Part shown: in pieces, positions 1 through 6,232 of the stretch
Numbering within the stretch: position 1 is the first letter of the stretch
Layout of the letters: each line of letters opens with the position of its first letter
NCBI GenBank assembly: GCA_045133915.1
Contig: JBGUUX010000031.1
Span: 1 to 21,728 of the forward strand
Reading direction: 5' to 3'
DNA from: RGIG7300 sp045133915
Lineage (GTDB): Bacteria; Bacillota; Clostridia; Oscillospirales; CAG-272
DNA length: 21,728 bases
Position numbers and translations under genes: made by a program
Notes under the pieces: generated by a model
Databases searched by the model: none
What the model was told of the DNA's origin: nothing
What the model saw: only the letters and a program-made list of their open reading frames with translations

Positions 1-179
1 AAGATGCCCTTATCGTAGGTATACTTTACTGCATTGTAGAACCAATGGTTCGCTTTTACGTCCTTGAAGGGCATACCTGTTTCGGGGATAATGGGAGCTT
101 CTGCAGCAGCCACACCGCTAAAGGGTATTACCGAAACGAGAGTTAATGCCACTAAAAGCATTGCGATAAATCTCTTCAT
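1..179 (-). CDS. SLH-domain secreted protein, N-terminal fragment (cut by left window edge)
   Basis: Only the first 59 codons are visible. The reverse strand starts with ATG at 177-179, preceded by AAGGAG at 186-191. The translation begins MKRFIAMLLVALTLVSVIPF, a typical signal peptide (basic start, hydrophobic core, AAA before the mature part). It continues into the start of a first SLH repeat (PFKDVKANHWFYNAVKYTYD). The fragment is nearly the same, residue for residue, as the first 60 residues of the SLH-DUF4838 protein at 3593-6079, so the two are recent paralogues or share an exchanged N-terminus. SLH repeats anchor exported proteins to secondary cell-wall polymer. What follows the SLH part here is outside the window; a DUF4838 domain is a fair guess from the paralogue but is not seen. 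Confidence 0.88.
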   Translation of the reverse strand, partial: MKRFIAMLLVALTLVSVIPFSGVAAAEAPIIPETGMPFKDVKANHWFYNAVKYTYDKGI

Positions 180-210
180 AGTTTATCTCCTTACGTTTAT
201 TAATGGAATT

Positions 211-239
211 ATTTTATCATTTTTTAGCCGTTTTGTCAA
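211..239 (-). promoter_or_regulatory. SigA-type promoter of the left-edge SLH gene
   Basis: On the reverse strand TTGACA (234-239) is separated by 17 bases from TAAAAT (211-216). This is a near-consensus housekeeping promoter about 30 bases upstream of the start codon at 179. Confidence 0.8.
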
Positions 240-315
240 CTCATTCCCTAAAAAATCAATTCTATTAGCGTTGGTGTCTTTCTTTTGGAATGTGTATGCG
301 TGTCATATCATAAAC

Positions 316-346
316 TATACTATTAGTGTGGATAATATACTAATAG
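316..346 (+). promoter_or_regulatory. Likely operator/promoter region of the XRE regulator
   Basis: CTATTAGT (320-327) and ACTAATAG (339-346) form a perfect 8-bp inverted repeat with an 11-base spacer. The same bases also read as two direct copies, TATACTATTAG (316-326) and TATACTAATAG (336-346), 20 bp apart, which is about two helical turns. A further CTATTAG lies at 262-268. The inner spacer carries a -10-like GATAAT (331-336), and the right arm runs into the ribosome site of the regulator (AGGCGG, 345-350). A homodimeric HTH repressor binding here would block its own gene; autoregulation is inferred. Confidence 0.6.
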
Positions 347-357
347 GCGGTGTAAGT

Positions 358-678
358 ATGGATCTTAAAACAATAGGTAAAAATATACGCAAATACAGGG
401 TGATGAAAAAGCTCCGTCAGGAAGACCTTGCTGAAAGGACTGATCTGAGCGTCAATTACGTGGGAGCGATAGAACGCGGCGAGAAGATACCCGCCCTTGA
501 GACCCTGCTGACTATCATCAATGTTCTTGAAGTGTCGGCGGATATGGTGCTTTGCGACGTTCTGAATACAGGCTATATGGTCAAGAACTCTATGTTAACC
601 GAAAAATTAGAAAAGCTTTCTCCCGAGGAGCGTTCAAGGATATACGACGTCATAGACGCAATGATACGTCATTCATAA
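358..678 (+). CDS. XRE/Cro-CI family HTH transcriptional regulator
   Basis: This 106-residue protein has a complete N-terminal helix-turn-helix of the XRE family at about residues 6-60: IGKNIRKYRVMKKLRQEDLA, then a recognition helix around SVNYVGAIERGEKIPALETL. A short C-terminal helical tail (about 78-105) is probably for dimerisation. The open frame extends far upstream, but ATG 358 is chosen because it begins exactly at the domain (MDLKTIG), sits 7 bases after AGGCGG, and the upstream part is antisense to the SLH signal peptide. It is monocistronic, closed by a terminator at 695-718. Proteins of this size are phage-repressor-like or metabolic regulators. The target is unknown; the inverted repeat just upstream suggests it at least controls itself. 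Confidence 0.88.
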   Translation: MDLKTIGKNIRKYRVMKKLRQEDLAERTDLSVNYVGAIERGEKIPALETLLTIINVLEVSADMVLCDVLNTGYMVKNSMLTEKLEKLSPEERSRIYDVIDAMIRHS

Positions 679-694
679 TATATAATAAAAAATC

Positions 695-718
695 AAGATC
701 CGCCATAGCGGATCTTTT
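695..718 (+). terminator. Intrinsic terminator of the XRE gene
   Basis: AAGATCCGC (695-703) pairs perfectly with GCGGATCTT (708-716) around a CATA loop, followed by a short T-rich tail (715-718, then CC and TT). It lies 16 bases after the XRE stop codon. Confidence 0.82.
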
Positions 719-725
719 CCTTAAC

Positions 726-805
726 GACACCGCAGGTGTCATTTCATGGCAAAGCCATTTCACGACCGAAGGTCATTTCATGAAAGCCGCAGGCTTTCAT
801 TTCAC
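726..805. repeat. Tandem array of four small hairpins with a common linker
   Basis: Four perfect inverted repeats follow each other: GACACC-GCA-GGTGTC (726-740), TGGC-AAA-GCCA (747-757), GACC-GAA-GGTC (764-774) and TGAAAGCC-GCA-GGCTTTCA (781-799). Each has a three-base loop of the form RNA (GCA, AAA, GAA), and they are spaced by six-base linkers alternating ATTTCA and TTTCAC. The stems differ but the linkers do not, so this is a designed-looking modular repeat rather than slippage. It lies in the 309-base gap 679-987, which has no credible gene. It resembles dispersed intergenic repeats (REP-like), but I cannot name a family. Confidence 0.75.
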
Positions 806-818
806 TATCAGTATAAAA

Positions 819-928
819 GCGGCAAGTTGCCGCGAACCCCCAAAGCTCGACAAGCTCGCTTCGGGGAACCCCGGTGCCGCACCCAAAAACGCCCGTTAAT
901 TCAGTTTTACAAATCACACGAAATAGAG
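819..928. repeat. Second part of the intergenic repeat: GC hairpins plus conserved 3' block
   Basis: GCGGCAA (819-825) and TTGCCGC (827-833) form a hairpin. A C-run (837-841) faces a G-run (863-866) across an AGCTCGACAAGCTCGCT segment, and GGGGAACCCC (863-872) is itself palindromic. The block TACAAATCACACGAAATAG with GAG after it (908-928) recurs with one change at 7619-7639, again about 30 bases after a GGGGAGCCCC palindrome. Two copies with the same order argue for a dispersed repeat. Reading frames across this region have no protein features. Confidence 0.6.
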
Positions 929-944
929 TAATTTCCTATACGTT

Positions 945-974
945 AAAAAAGCTTTTGACCGAACGGTCAAAAGC
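945..974 (-). terminator. Intrinsic terminator of the cytoplasmic DUF4838 gene (copy 1 of a recurring hairpin)
   Basis: GCTTTTGACC (951-960) and GGTCAAAAGC (965-974) form a 10-bp stem with a GAAC loop. The reverse strand then has TTTTTT (950-945). It lies 13 bases past the stop codon of the gene at 988-2772. The same stem is found at 3531, 10127 and 10875. Confidence 0.9.
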
Positions 975-987
975 CTTTTTATACTGA

Positions 988-2772
988 TTAAAGCTCCCAC
1001 TCACGGGTGATAAGACGTCTGTCTGCTGCCTCGGTGAAGATCCAGTCAAACTCTACGCCTGTGCCGTAGAAGTGATGATGAGCCCACTCGATGGGAGGAC
1101 GGCGGAAGTTGAGCTTGGGAGGCCAAGCGTAGCCTTCCTTCCAGCAGCTGTTATACTTAACGGTATCGTTGTAGAAGTTCTGGTTCTCAACAACGTACCA
1201 AAGCTGCTTATCTCTGTCGCCCTTAACAAAGCGGTCGTTATACTCAAGACAGAGCTTAACAAATCTCCACTGGATAGAAGAACGGTGTACACGGTCAACA
1301 AGATCCTTGTCGCCTGTTTCCTTAGCCATGTTCTCAGCGTCTTCCCACCACTTCTTGCAGTCCTCGTATCTTGCCTTGTAGTCCTCGATCTTGATAACCT
1401 CAAAGGGATCGGAGAAGAGGTCACAGTGATTCTTAGAAGCTGCTTCGCTTGTGAAGTCGATCCAGTTCATAATGTTCTTCCAGCCGGGACCGTAGTATGC
1501 TTCCATGAACTCGTGCATGTGAGCATAGTACTCTTCCTCGGACATATAGGGATTCCACATAAGCTTTGCGTGGAGGTAGGAACGAAGCTCTGCGAACTCA
1601 CAGTGGTTGGAAATATAGTTAGCCTCGGGATAGTAGCCCTTAACGTTGTTATCCGCAAACCATCTCATGTTCTGGTACATGATCTTGAGGTTGGGGAAGG
1701 GACAGTGGAACCAGGAGTAGTTAACGGAGTAGTCCCAAACGTAGATCTTCTGAGCCTTTTCGTTCCAGCCTTCAAGATCACGCTTGAAGTCGGAGTTCTG
1801 CCAGCAGGAATCGTCATTGAATGCGTGATTGGGACACATCTCCATGGGACAGAGCTTGATAACGATGTTATCACGGCACTTGGTCTTGGGAGGCTTACGT
1901 GTATACTGGTAAGCAAATGTCTGAAGCTTAAGCTTGGGGAACTTTTCACGCAGACCGTCGGAAAGAGCGTTCATAAAGCGGATGGTTGTACCGGCTCTGG
2001 AGCCCTCTTCCTCGTTGATCTTCTTACATCTCTCACACTGACAGTCGTTCTGGTTGTCGTTCTGGGAGATCTCAAAGAGCTCGATCCAAGGCTTCTCTTC
2101 AAGCTCTTCTTCTATCTTCTTGATAACGTGAGCAATGTTTTCGGGATCGGAAAGACAGGGCTGCTTATCCTGTACACCGTCAAAATACTTGCTCATAGAG
2201 TGGATTGCACCGCCCCAACGGAGCTCGCCGCCGTACTCGGGACCGAAGTCACGGTAGTTACCGTTGATATGAGCCTTAACTGCCCATTCCTTGGGTCTTG
2301 CGCAAACCCAGTCAAGCTCACGGTACTCAAATACGGGGGTGTAGCTTTCGTTGATCTCGCCTACCTCGATAGTCTCGGGAGCCTTACACATCTCGAGATC
2401 CTTTGTAAAGAATCTCCAGCCCATGTATCTCTCGATAAACTCGTATACACCGTACATACCGCCTCTGCGGCTGCCGCCTGCGATAAGCAGCTTTGTACCC
2501 TCGGTACGGATAACGTAGCCGTCCTCTTCAAGGGGAGTGCGGTCAAATGCAAGGCCGCCAACCTCACGGTCGCTCTTACCTACGATGATCTCGCGCTCAG
2601 CCTTAGCTGTGCCGTCAACGATATCAAGCTTTGCACCTGTGGTGAGCTCAATATATTTCTTAAGCTCCTTTGCTCCTGTCTTCTCGCTGGGAAGACTCTC
2701 TTCCATGCTGACGATAACGTACTCGGATATGTCAGCGCCAAGGAGCTTCATTGTTCTTTTGGTCATTTCCAT
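988..2772 (-). CDS. Cytoplasmic DUF4838 protein, alpha-glucuronidase-like
   Basis: A 594-residue protein with no signal peptide or membrane segment. The N-terminal third resembles the alpha-glucuronidase/hexosaminidase non-catalytic domain: a glutamate-rich start, EIIVGKSDRE (61-70), DGYVIR, and SRRGGMYGVYEFIER (101-115). The central DUF4838 core carries the characteristic cluster ISQNDNQNDCQCERCKK (235-251; Cys244, 246 and 249), then WDYSVNYSWFHCPFPNL (346-362) and YPEANYISNHCEFAELR (381-397). DUF4838 proteins are common in glycan-degrading gut bacteria and are thought to be glycoside hydrolases or sugar-binding relatives of GH67/GH20; the activity is not established. ATG 2772 is chosen for its AAGGAG (2781-2786) 8 bases upstream; an in-frame ATG two codons later is possible. 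It is a single gene with its own promoter and terminator. It is the cytoplasmic counterpart of the surface DUF4838 protein at 3593-6079. Confidence 0.85.
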   Translation of the reverse strand: MEMTKRTMKLLGADISEYVIVSMEESLPSEKTGAKELKKYIELTTGAKLDIVDGTAKAEREIIVGKSDREVGGLAFDRTPLEEDGYVIRTEGTKLLIAGGSRRGGMYGVYEFIERYMGWRFFTKDLEMCKAPETIEVGEINESYTPVFEYRELDWVCARPKEWAVKAHINGNYRDFGPEYGGELRWGGAIHSMSKYFDGVQDKQPCLSDPENIAHVIKKIEEELEEKPWIELFEISQNDNQNDCQCERCKKINEEEGSRAGTTIRFMNALSDGLREKFPKLKLQTFAYQYTRKPPKTKCRDNIVIKLCPMEMCPNHAFNDDSCWQNSDFKRDLEGWNEKAQKIYVWDYSVNYSWFHCPFPNLKIMYQNMRWFADNNVKGYYPEANYISNHCEFAELRSYLHAKLMWNPYMSEEEYYAHMHEFMEAYYGPGWKNIMNWIDFTSEAASKNHCDLFSDPFEVIKIEDYKARYEDCKKWWEDAENMAKETGDKDLVDRVHRSSIQWRFVKLCLEYNDRFVKGDRDKQLWYVVENQNFYNDTVKYNSCWKEGYAWPPKLNFRRPPIEWAHHHFYGTGVEFDWIFTEAADRRLITREWEL

Positions 2773-2807
2773 AGTTCTTTCTCCTTACGGGGATTGTAGT
2801 TATATTT

Positions 2808-2836
2808 ATTATACAAAAAAGACCTGCAAAAAGCAA
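2808..2836 (-). promoter_or_regulatory. Promoter of the cytoplasmic DUF4838 gene
   Basis: On the reverse strand TTGCTT (2831-2836) and TATAAT (2808-2813) are separated by 17 bases, 36 bases upstream of the start codon. Confidence 0.75.
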
Positions 2837-2915
2837 GTGTTTTTAATAATATTGGGAATTTTCTATTTATCATTTCCTTGAATATTCAAATAACCGCATA
2901 AAACAGTAAATGCTA

Positions 2916-2943
2916 TTGACTAAAAGTGATTTTATGTTATACT
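2916..2943 (+). promoter_or_regulatory. Promoter of the DMP19-like lipoprotein gene
   Basis: TTGACT (2916-2921), a 16-base spacer and TATACT (2938-2943) lie 35 bases ahead of the start codon. Confidence 0.75.
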
Positions 2944-2978
2944 GATATTACTTTGAATTATAAAAGGAGCTGAACGGA

Positions 2979-3527
2979 TTGACCAAATTTTTGATAGGAA
3001 TCATTATAATTGCCGTTTCGATATTCATATTGACTTCCTGCGGACTGATTCCAAAGAAAAACGCACACGGCGAAGACCTGTTGAAGCTGTCTGACGGACG
3101 CTTATACGAAACGGTTTATTTGCAAAACATCAACCTTATCGAAACCTATGATGACGAAGCTACTGCGTTATCACAGATATCCGATGTACAGCGCACTGTT
3201 TATATATTAAACATGTTTGATATGGAGATCCAGAACGGCGGTCTCTGTCAGTTTTTTGTCAACTCCTCCCGTGAGCTGGCACCCTATGTAGATGAATGTC
3301 TTAAAACTGTAGGTGCAGAAGATCAGCGAGCTCTGTTTGCGGAATTTGTTAAGTCCAATCAAATCGATCTTAATAACCTTGAATCCTTCGAGATTTCCAA
3401 TGTTTTAGAATTTCAGGCACAAACACAGCGATATGATTTTGATTCTTTTGACAATGATTATATAAAATTAACTCCTCTTAAGGATTATATCGTTTCTTAC
3501 ATCAAAGCTAATATAAACGAATTTTAA
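2979..3527 (+). CDS. DMP19-like (DUF4375) lipoprotein
   Basis: A 182-residue protein starting at TTG 2979, chosen because AGGAG (2965-2969) lies 9 bases upstream and the signal peptide then reads in full. The hydrophobic stretch at 4-19 ends in a lipobox LTSC with Cys21, so it should be lipid-anchored on the outer face of the membrane. The rest (about 45-180) looks like the DMP19 fold: QNGGLCQFFVNSS (85-97, matching the family's NGGxxQFF core) and KTVGAEDQ (109-116, matching the conserved GA motif). DMP19 proteins are named after a Neisseria DNA mimic, but most cytoplasmic and lipoprotein members have no known job. The stop codon abuts the terminator shared with the convergent SLH-DUF4838 gene. 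Confidence 0.75.
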   Translation: MTKFLIGIIIIAVSIFILTSCGLIPKKNAHGEDLLKLSDGRLYETVYLQNINLIETYDDEATALSQISDVQRTVYILNMFDMEIQNGGLCQFFVNSSRELAPYVDECLKTVGAEDQRALFAEFVKSNQIDLNNLESFEISNVLEFQAQTQRYDFDSFDNDYIKLTPLKDYIVSYIKANINEF

Positions 3528-3557
3528 AAGGCTTTTGACCGCTTGGTCAAAAGCCTT
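3528..3557. terminator. Bidirectional terminator between convergent genes (copy 2)
   Basis: AAGGCTTTTGACC (3528-3540) pairs perfectly over 13 bp with GGTCAAAAGCCTT (3545-3557); the loop is GCTT. It starts directly after the lipoprotein stop codon and also lies past the stop of the minus-strand gene at 3593. The T-run is TT CC TTT on the plus strand and TTTT after one mismatch on the minus strand. Confidence 0.85.
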
Positions 3558-3563
3558 CCTTTA

Positions 3564-3591
3564 ATTCCGCATTCCGCATTCCGCATTCCGC
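3564..3591. repeat. Four tandem copies of heptamer ATTCCGC (GCGGAAT on minus)
   Basis: The 7-base unit is repeated exactly four times between the terminator hairpin and the stop codon of the SLH-DUF4838 gene. A two-copy relative (TGCAGAA) sits in the same place relative to the same hairpin at 10104-10117. It is too short for CRISPR and lies outside the coding region. Confidence 0.9.
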
Positions 3592-3592
3592 A

Positions 3593-6079
3593 TTATTCAG
3601 AATCATCATCCCACAGATCGGGGTTACCGTCAACTGTCCAGTTTTCGGGCAGGGCGAACTGATGATGCTCAAGAGTGGACATATATTCGGCATATGCAAG
3701 GTTAAGAGCCTTGAATGCCTCAAGATCGGATTCAAGTCCGCTTGCCTCATATTTTCTGTAGGCAAGACATACCTCTATATATCTCATCTGAAGAGCGGCT
3801 CTGCGGACGTTGAGTCTCTCATTATCATTGCTTGCAAGAGCCTCCGCCTTGTCCCAAAGGGATCTTAAGTAATCATAATTTTCAAGATACTGCTCATAGG
3901 TAATTACCTGATCCCAACGGTTCTGTGACCATATATGCCACTCGTTTTCCGCGGCCAGTTCGTGGGTCGCCTCGATATATTCACGGATATAGGTCCAACC
4001 GTCACCGTAAAAGCCTTTTAAGAACGTATCTACGTAATTCCAATATTCGGTCTCGGTCATATCCGTGCGCCATTGGAGCTTGGCTGTAAGATAGGTCTTA
4101 AGCTCAGGGAAGGATGCGTTGTGTGTACAGTCACCCATCACGTAGTTACCCCATACTCCGGTATCGTTATAGAGCTTAAAGTTCTCATACATCTGATGGA
4201 TAATGGGGTAGGGTGTGTCAGAATAATTGCCGTTGATATAATCCCATACAAAAAGGTTGGGACAGATATCGGCATATGCTTTATAAACGTTGTAGAACTC
4301 AACGTTGCCGTTAGACTTGTTTTTACAGTCGGGGTCGGTGATAGCGTGTGCCGAGCAAGCGTTGTCGGTACAAATGCACATTACCACGTTGTCGTTAATA
4401 TCCCAAGACTCGGTGTTCTTTGGAGCAACACAGGTGTACTTGTATACCATGCCTACAATATAGTAGTCGGCAAGATATTCCCAGCCCTCTTCCTTTGAGG
4501 CCTCCTGCACCGCATCCGCAACCATATCAAGGATGTTGAGGTAAGTGGAACAACGTCCGTGCTGACGGTAAAAGTCACCGCAGACACAACCGTTACGAAC
4601 ATCCTCGGGGGTTCTGCCGTTACAGTAATAGTCACGGTCTGACTGGCATACCCATACCATATTGTTATTCGGCTTATTCTTGATACGTGTGATAACGTTT
4701 GCCACTATGTTAGCCTGAATATCGGGACGGGTAAGACAGGGATCGTTTGTCAGATAATAGTCGTCGTGGATGCCGCTGCCGGTACCGTACTCCTCGGGAG
4801 AAATGGCAAACTCGGGAAGGGTGTGCATAAGATTAGCAAAGGTATATGCCGTGTTCTCCTGACTTCTAAGCTGGGCGGTCTGCTCGTATCTCTTGTTGTA
4901 GTTCATACGGTATTTCATTACCGAGGTCTCGGTATAGTAAAGATCGGCGGGGATCTCCACCACGTTTTTGGGCGTAATGACCTCAAGGGTAACAAGGAAC
5001 TCGTATCCGAGATAGTTTTCACAGAATTCATATACCGCGTTATATGTACCTTGATATTCCTCGTTTGAAGCAAGGATAAGATAGTTACCCTGCACCGCTA
5101 TAAGTAAAGTATCACCGTCAAAGCCGGCACGGTCAATGTTCACAAGACCGCCGTCCTCACGGTTGGTCTTGCCTATAAGGATCTCCTTATCGTTATTTAT
5201 ATCCTCTCTTGCCTCGGTATCAGCCTTGACGGGAAGATCAAGACCTGTCGCCTGCTTGATATATTTGTGAAGCTCACTTGCGGCTTCAAAAGCGGTGTAA
5301 TCATCGTTCTTTGTGCCTGTAACACCGTACACGATGGTATAGTCTGAGAGGTTGTTTTCACCGATATATACCTCTCCGATAGGGTACTCGGCATTGTAGC
5401 GAAGCTCACAGTAGCTCATAAGTATCTGAGCCGCCTGAGCTCTTGTTGCGTTACCGTTGGGATTAAGGATAGGAGCACCCTTCTCTGTACCCATACCGTT
5501 GATAAGACCGGTAGTAGACATCCAGGTAATGCCTTCCTTAGCCCAGCTCTGTACCTTCGCTGCATCACCGAACTTGTCAAATGCGCTCTCTCTTACGTCG
5601 GTGAGGTCATAGTTGTCCTCCCCTGCCGCATAAAGCGCAAGGATACGTGCCATCTGGCTTCTGGTAATACTGCCGTTAGGGTTAAAGGTAGTCTCGGTCA
5701 TACCTGCTACGTAGCCCTTTTCGTTTGCCCACTGTACGGCCTTTGCGTACCACTGATTTTCGGCAACGTCTGTAAACACGGTCTCACCTGTGTAGAAAGT
5801 CTGGTCAGCACCTGAAAGTCTGAACAGAACCGTTACGAACATAGCTCTGGTCATGGTTATGTTGGGGCCAAAAAGGTCGCCTGCCGCATTGTTGGCAGCG
5901 AAGATACCCTTATCATAGGTATACTTAACTGCATTGTAGAACCAATGGCTTGTCTTTACATCCTTAAAGGGCATACCTGTTTCGGGGGTAACGGAAGGCT
6001 CTGTTGCAGCCGCACCGCTAAAGGGTATTACCGAAACGAGAGTCAATGCCACTAAAATTATCGAGATAAGTCTTTTCAT
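3593..6079 (-). CDS. Secreted, cell-wall-anchored SLH-DUF4838 protein
   Basis: An 828-residue exported protein. Residues 1-25 are a signal peptide (MKRLISIILVALTLVSVIPF, cut near GAAAT). Three SLH repeats follow: about 36-90 (PFKDVKTSHWFYNAVKY), 101-153 (FTDVAENQWYAKAVQWANEKG) and 165-225 (FGDAAKVQSWAKEGITWM); each has the TRAM/TRSQ/TRAQ end motif. Residues about 235-820 are DUF4838: EILIGKTNREDGG (299-311), YQGTYNAVYEFCENYLGYEF (342-361), and a Cys-containing cluster around CQSDRDYYCNG and CVCGDF (478-503). SLH repeats bind cell-wall polymer, so the DUF4838 domain is displayed outside to bind or cut a glycan. ATG 6079 follows a GGAGAG ribosome site (6085-6090) and begins the signal peptide. 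It is transcribed divergently from the UxaC-like operon. Confidence 0.9.
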   Translation of the reverse strand: MKRLISIILVALTLVSVIPFSGAAATEPSVTPETGMPFKDVKTSHWFYNAVKYTYDKGIFAANNAAGDLFGPNITMTRAMFVTVLFRLSGADQTFYTGETVFTDVAENQWYAKAVQWANEKGYVAGMTETTFNPNGSITRSQMARILALYAAGEDNYDLTDVRESAFDKFGDAAKVQSWAKEGITWMSTTGLINGMGTEKGAPILNPNGNATRAQAAQILMSYCELRYNAEYPIGEVYIGENNLSDYTIVYGVTGTKNDDYTAFEAASELHKYIKQATGLDLPVKADTEAREDINNDKEILIGKTNREDGGLVNIDRAGFDGDTLLIAVQGNYLILASNEEYQGTYNAVYEFCENYLGYEFLVTLEVITPKNVVEIPADLYYTETSVMKYRMNYNKRYEQTAQLRSQENTAYTFANLMHTLPEFAISPEEYGTGSGIHDDYYLTNDPCLTRPDIQANIVANVITRIKNKPNNNMVWVCQSDRDYYCNGRTPEDVRNGCVCGDFYRQHGRCSTYLNILDMVADAVQEASKEEGWEYLADYYIVGMVYKYTCVAPKNTESWDINDNVVMCICTDNACSAHAITDPDCKNKSNGNVEFYNVYKAYADICPNLFVWDYINGNYSDTPYPIIHQMYENFKLYNDTGVWGNYVMGDCTHNASFPELKTYLTAKLQWRTDMTETEYWNYVDTFLKGFYGDGWTYIREYIEATHELAAENEWHIWSQNRWDQVITYEQYLENYDYLRSLWDKAEALASNDNERLNVRRAALQMRYIEVCLAYRKYEASGLESDLEAFKALNLAYAEYMSTLEHHQFALPENWTVDGNPDLWDDDSE

Positions 6080-6107
6080 AAAAGCTCTCCTTTAGTCTTA
6101 TGCAATC

Positions 6108-6136
6108 ATTATATATAAAAATATTAACATTGTCAA
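6108..6136 (-). promoter_or_regulatory. Consensus promoter of the SLH-DUF4838 gene
   Basis: On the reverse strand TTGACA (6131-6136), 17 bases, TATAAT (6108-6113): an exact SigA consensus. It faces away from an equally perfect promoter at 6160-6188. Confidence 0.9.
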
Positions 6137-6176
6137 TGTGATGAATTTGTGTTATTTCATTGACATAATCACATTG
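6131..6176. promoter_or_regulatory. Nested inverted repeats between two divergent promoters (candidate shared operator)
   Basis: TGTCAATG (6131-6138) mirrors CATTGACA (6158-6165), which includes both -35 boxes. CAATGTGAT (6134-6142) mirrors ATCACATTG (6168-6176). A regulator bound here would control both directions at once. No regulator gene is adjacent, so the binder is unknown. Confidence 0.55.
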
Positions 6177-6188
6177 CTTTGGTATAAT
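6160..6188 (+). promoter_or_regulatory. Consensus promoter of the UxaC-like / kinase / hydrolase operon
   Basis: TTGACA (6160-6165), 17-base spacer, TATAAT (6183-6188): an exact SigA consensus, 44 bases ahead of the first start codon. Confidence 0.9.
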
Positions 6189-6232
6189 CAAGATGAATTA
6201 AACTGTTTACTAATTAAAGGAGTTATAAAATT

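Noticed and set aside
64..357. N-terminal extension of the XRE protein by 98 codons
   Set aside because: It would be antisense to the SLH signal peptide and cross the operator; the HTH domain starts right at ATG 358 with a ribosome site.
552..931. Two overlapping plus-strand frames (552-899 and 746-931)
   Set aside because: They run over the end of the XRE gene, its terminator and the hairpin array; their residues reflect the repeats and no ribosome site is present.
1072..2799. 575-codon open frame on the plus strand, antisense to the DUF4838 gene
   Set aside because: It mirrors the real gene. The strongly biased codon use of that gene avoids codons whose complement is a stop (TTA, CTA, TCA). 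The translation has no domain and there is no ribosome site.
3564..3591. CRISPR array
   Set aside because: Units are 7 bases with no spacers and no cas genes nearby.
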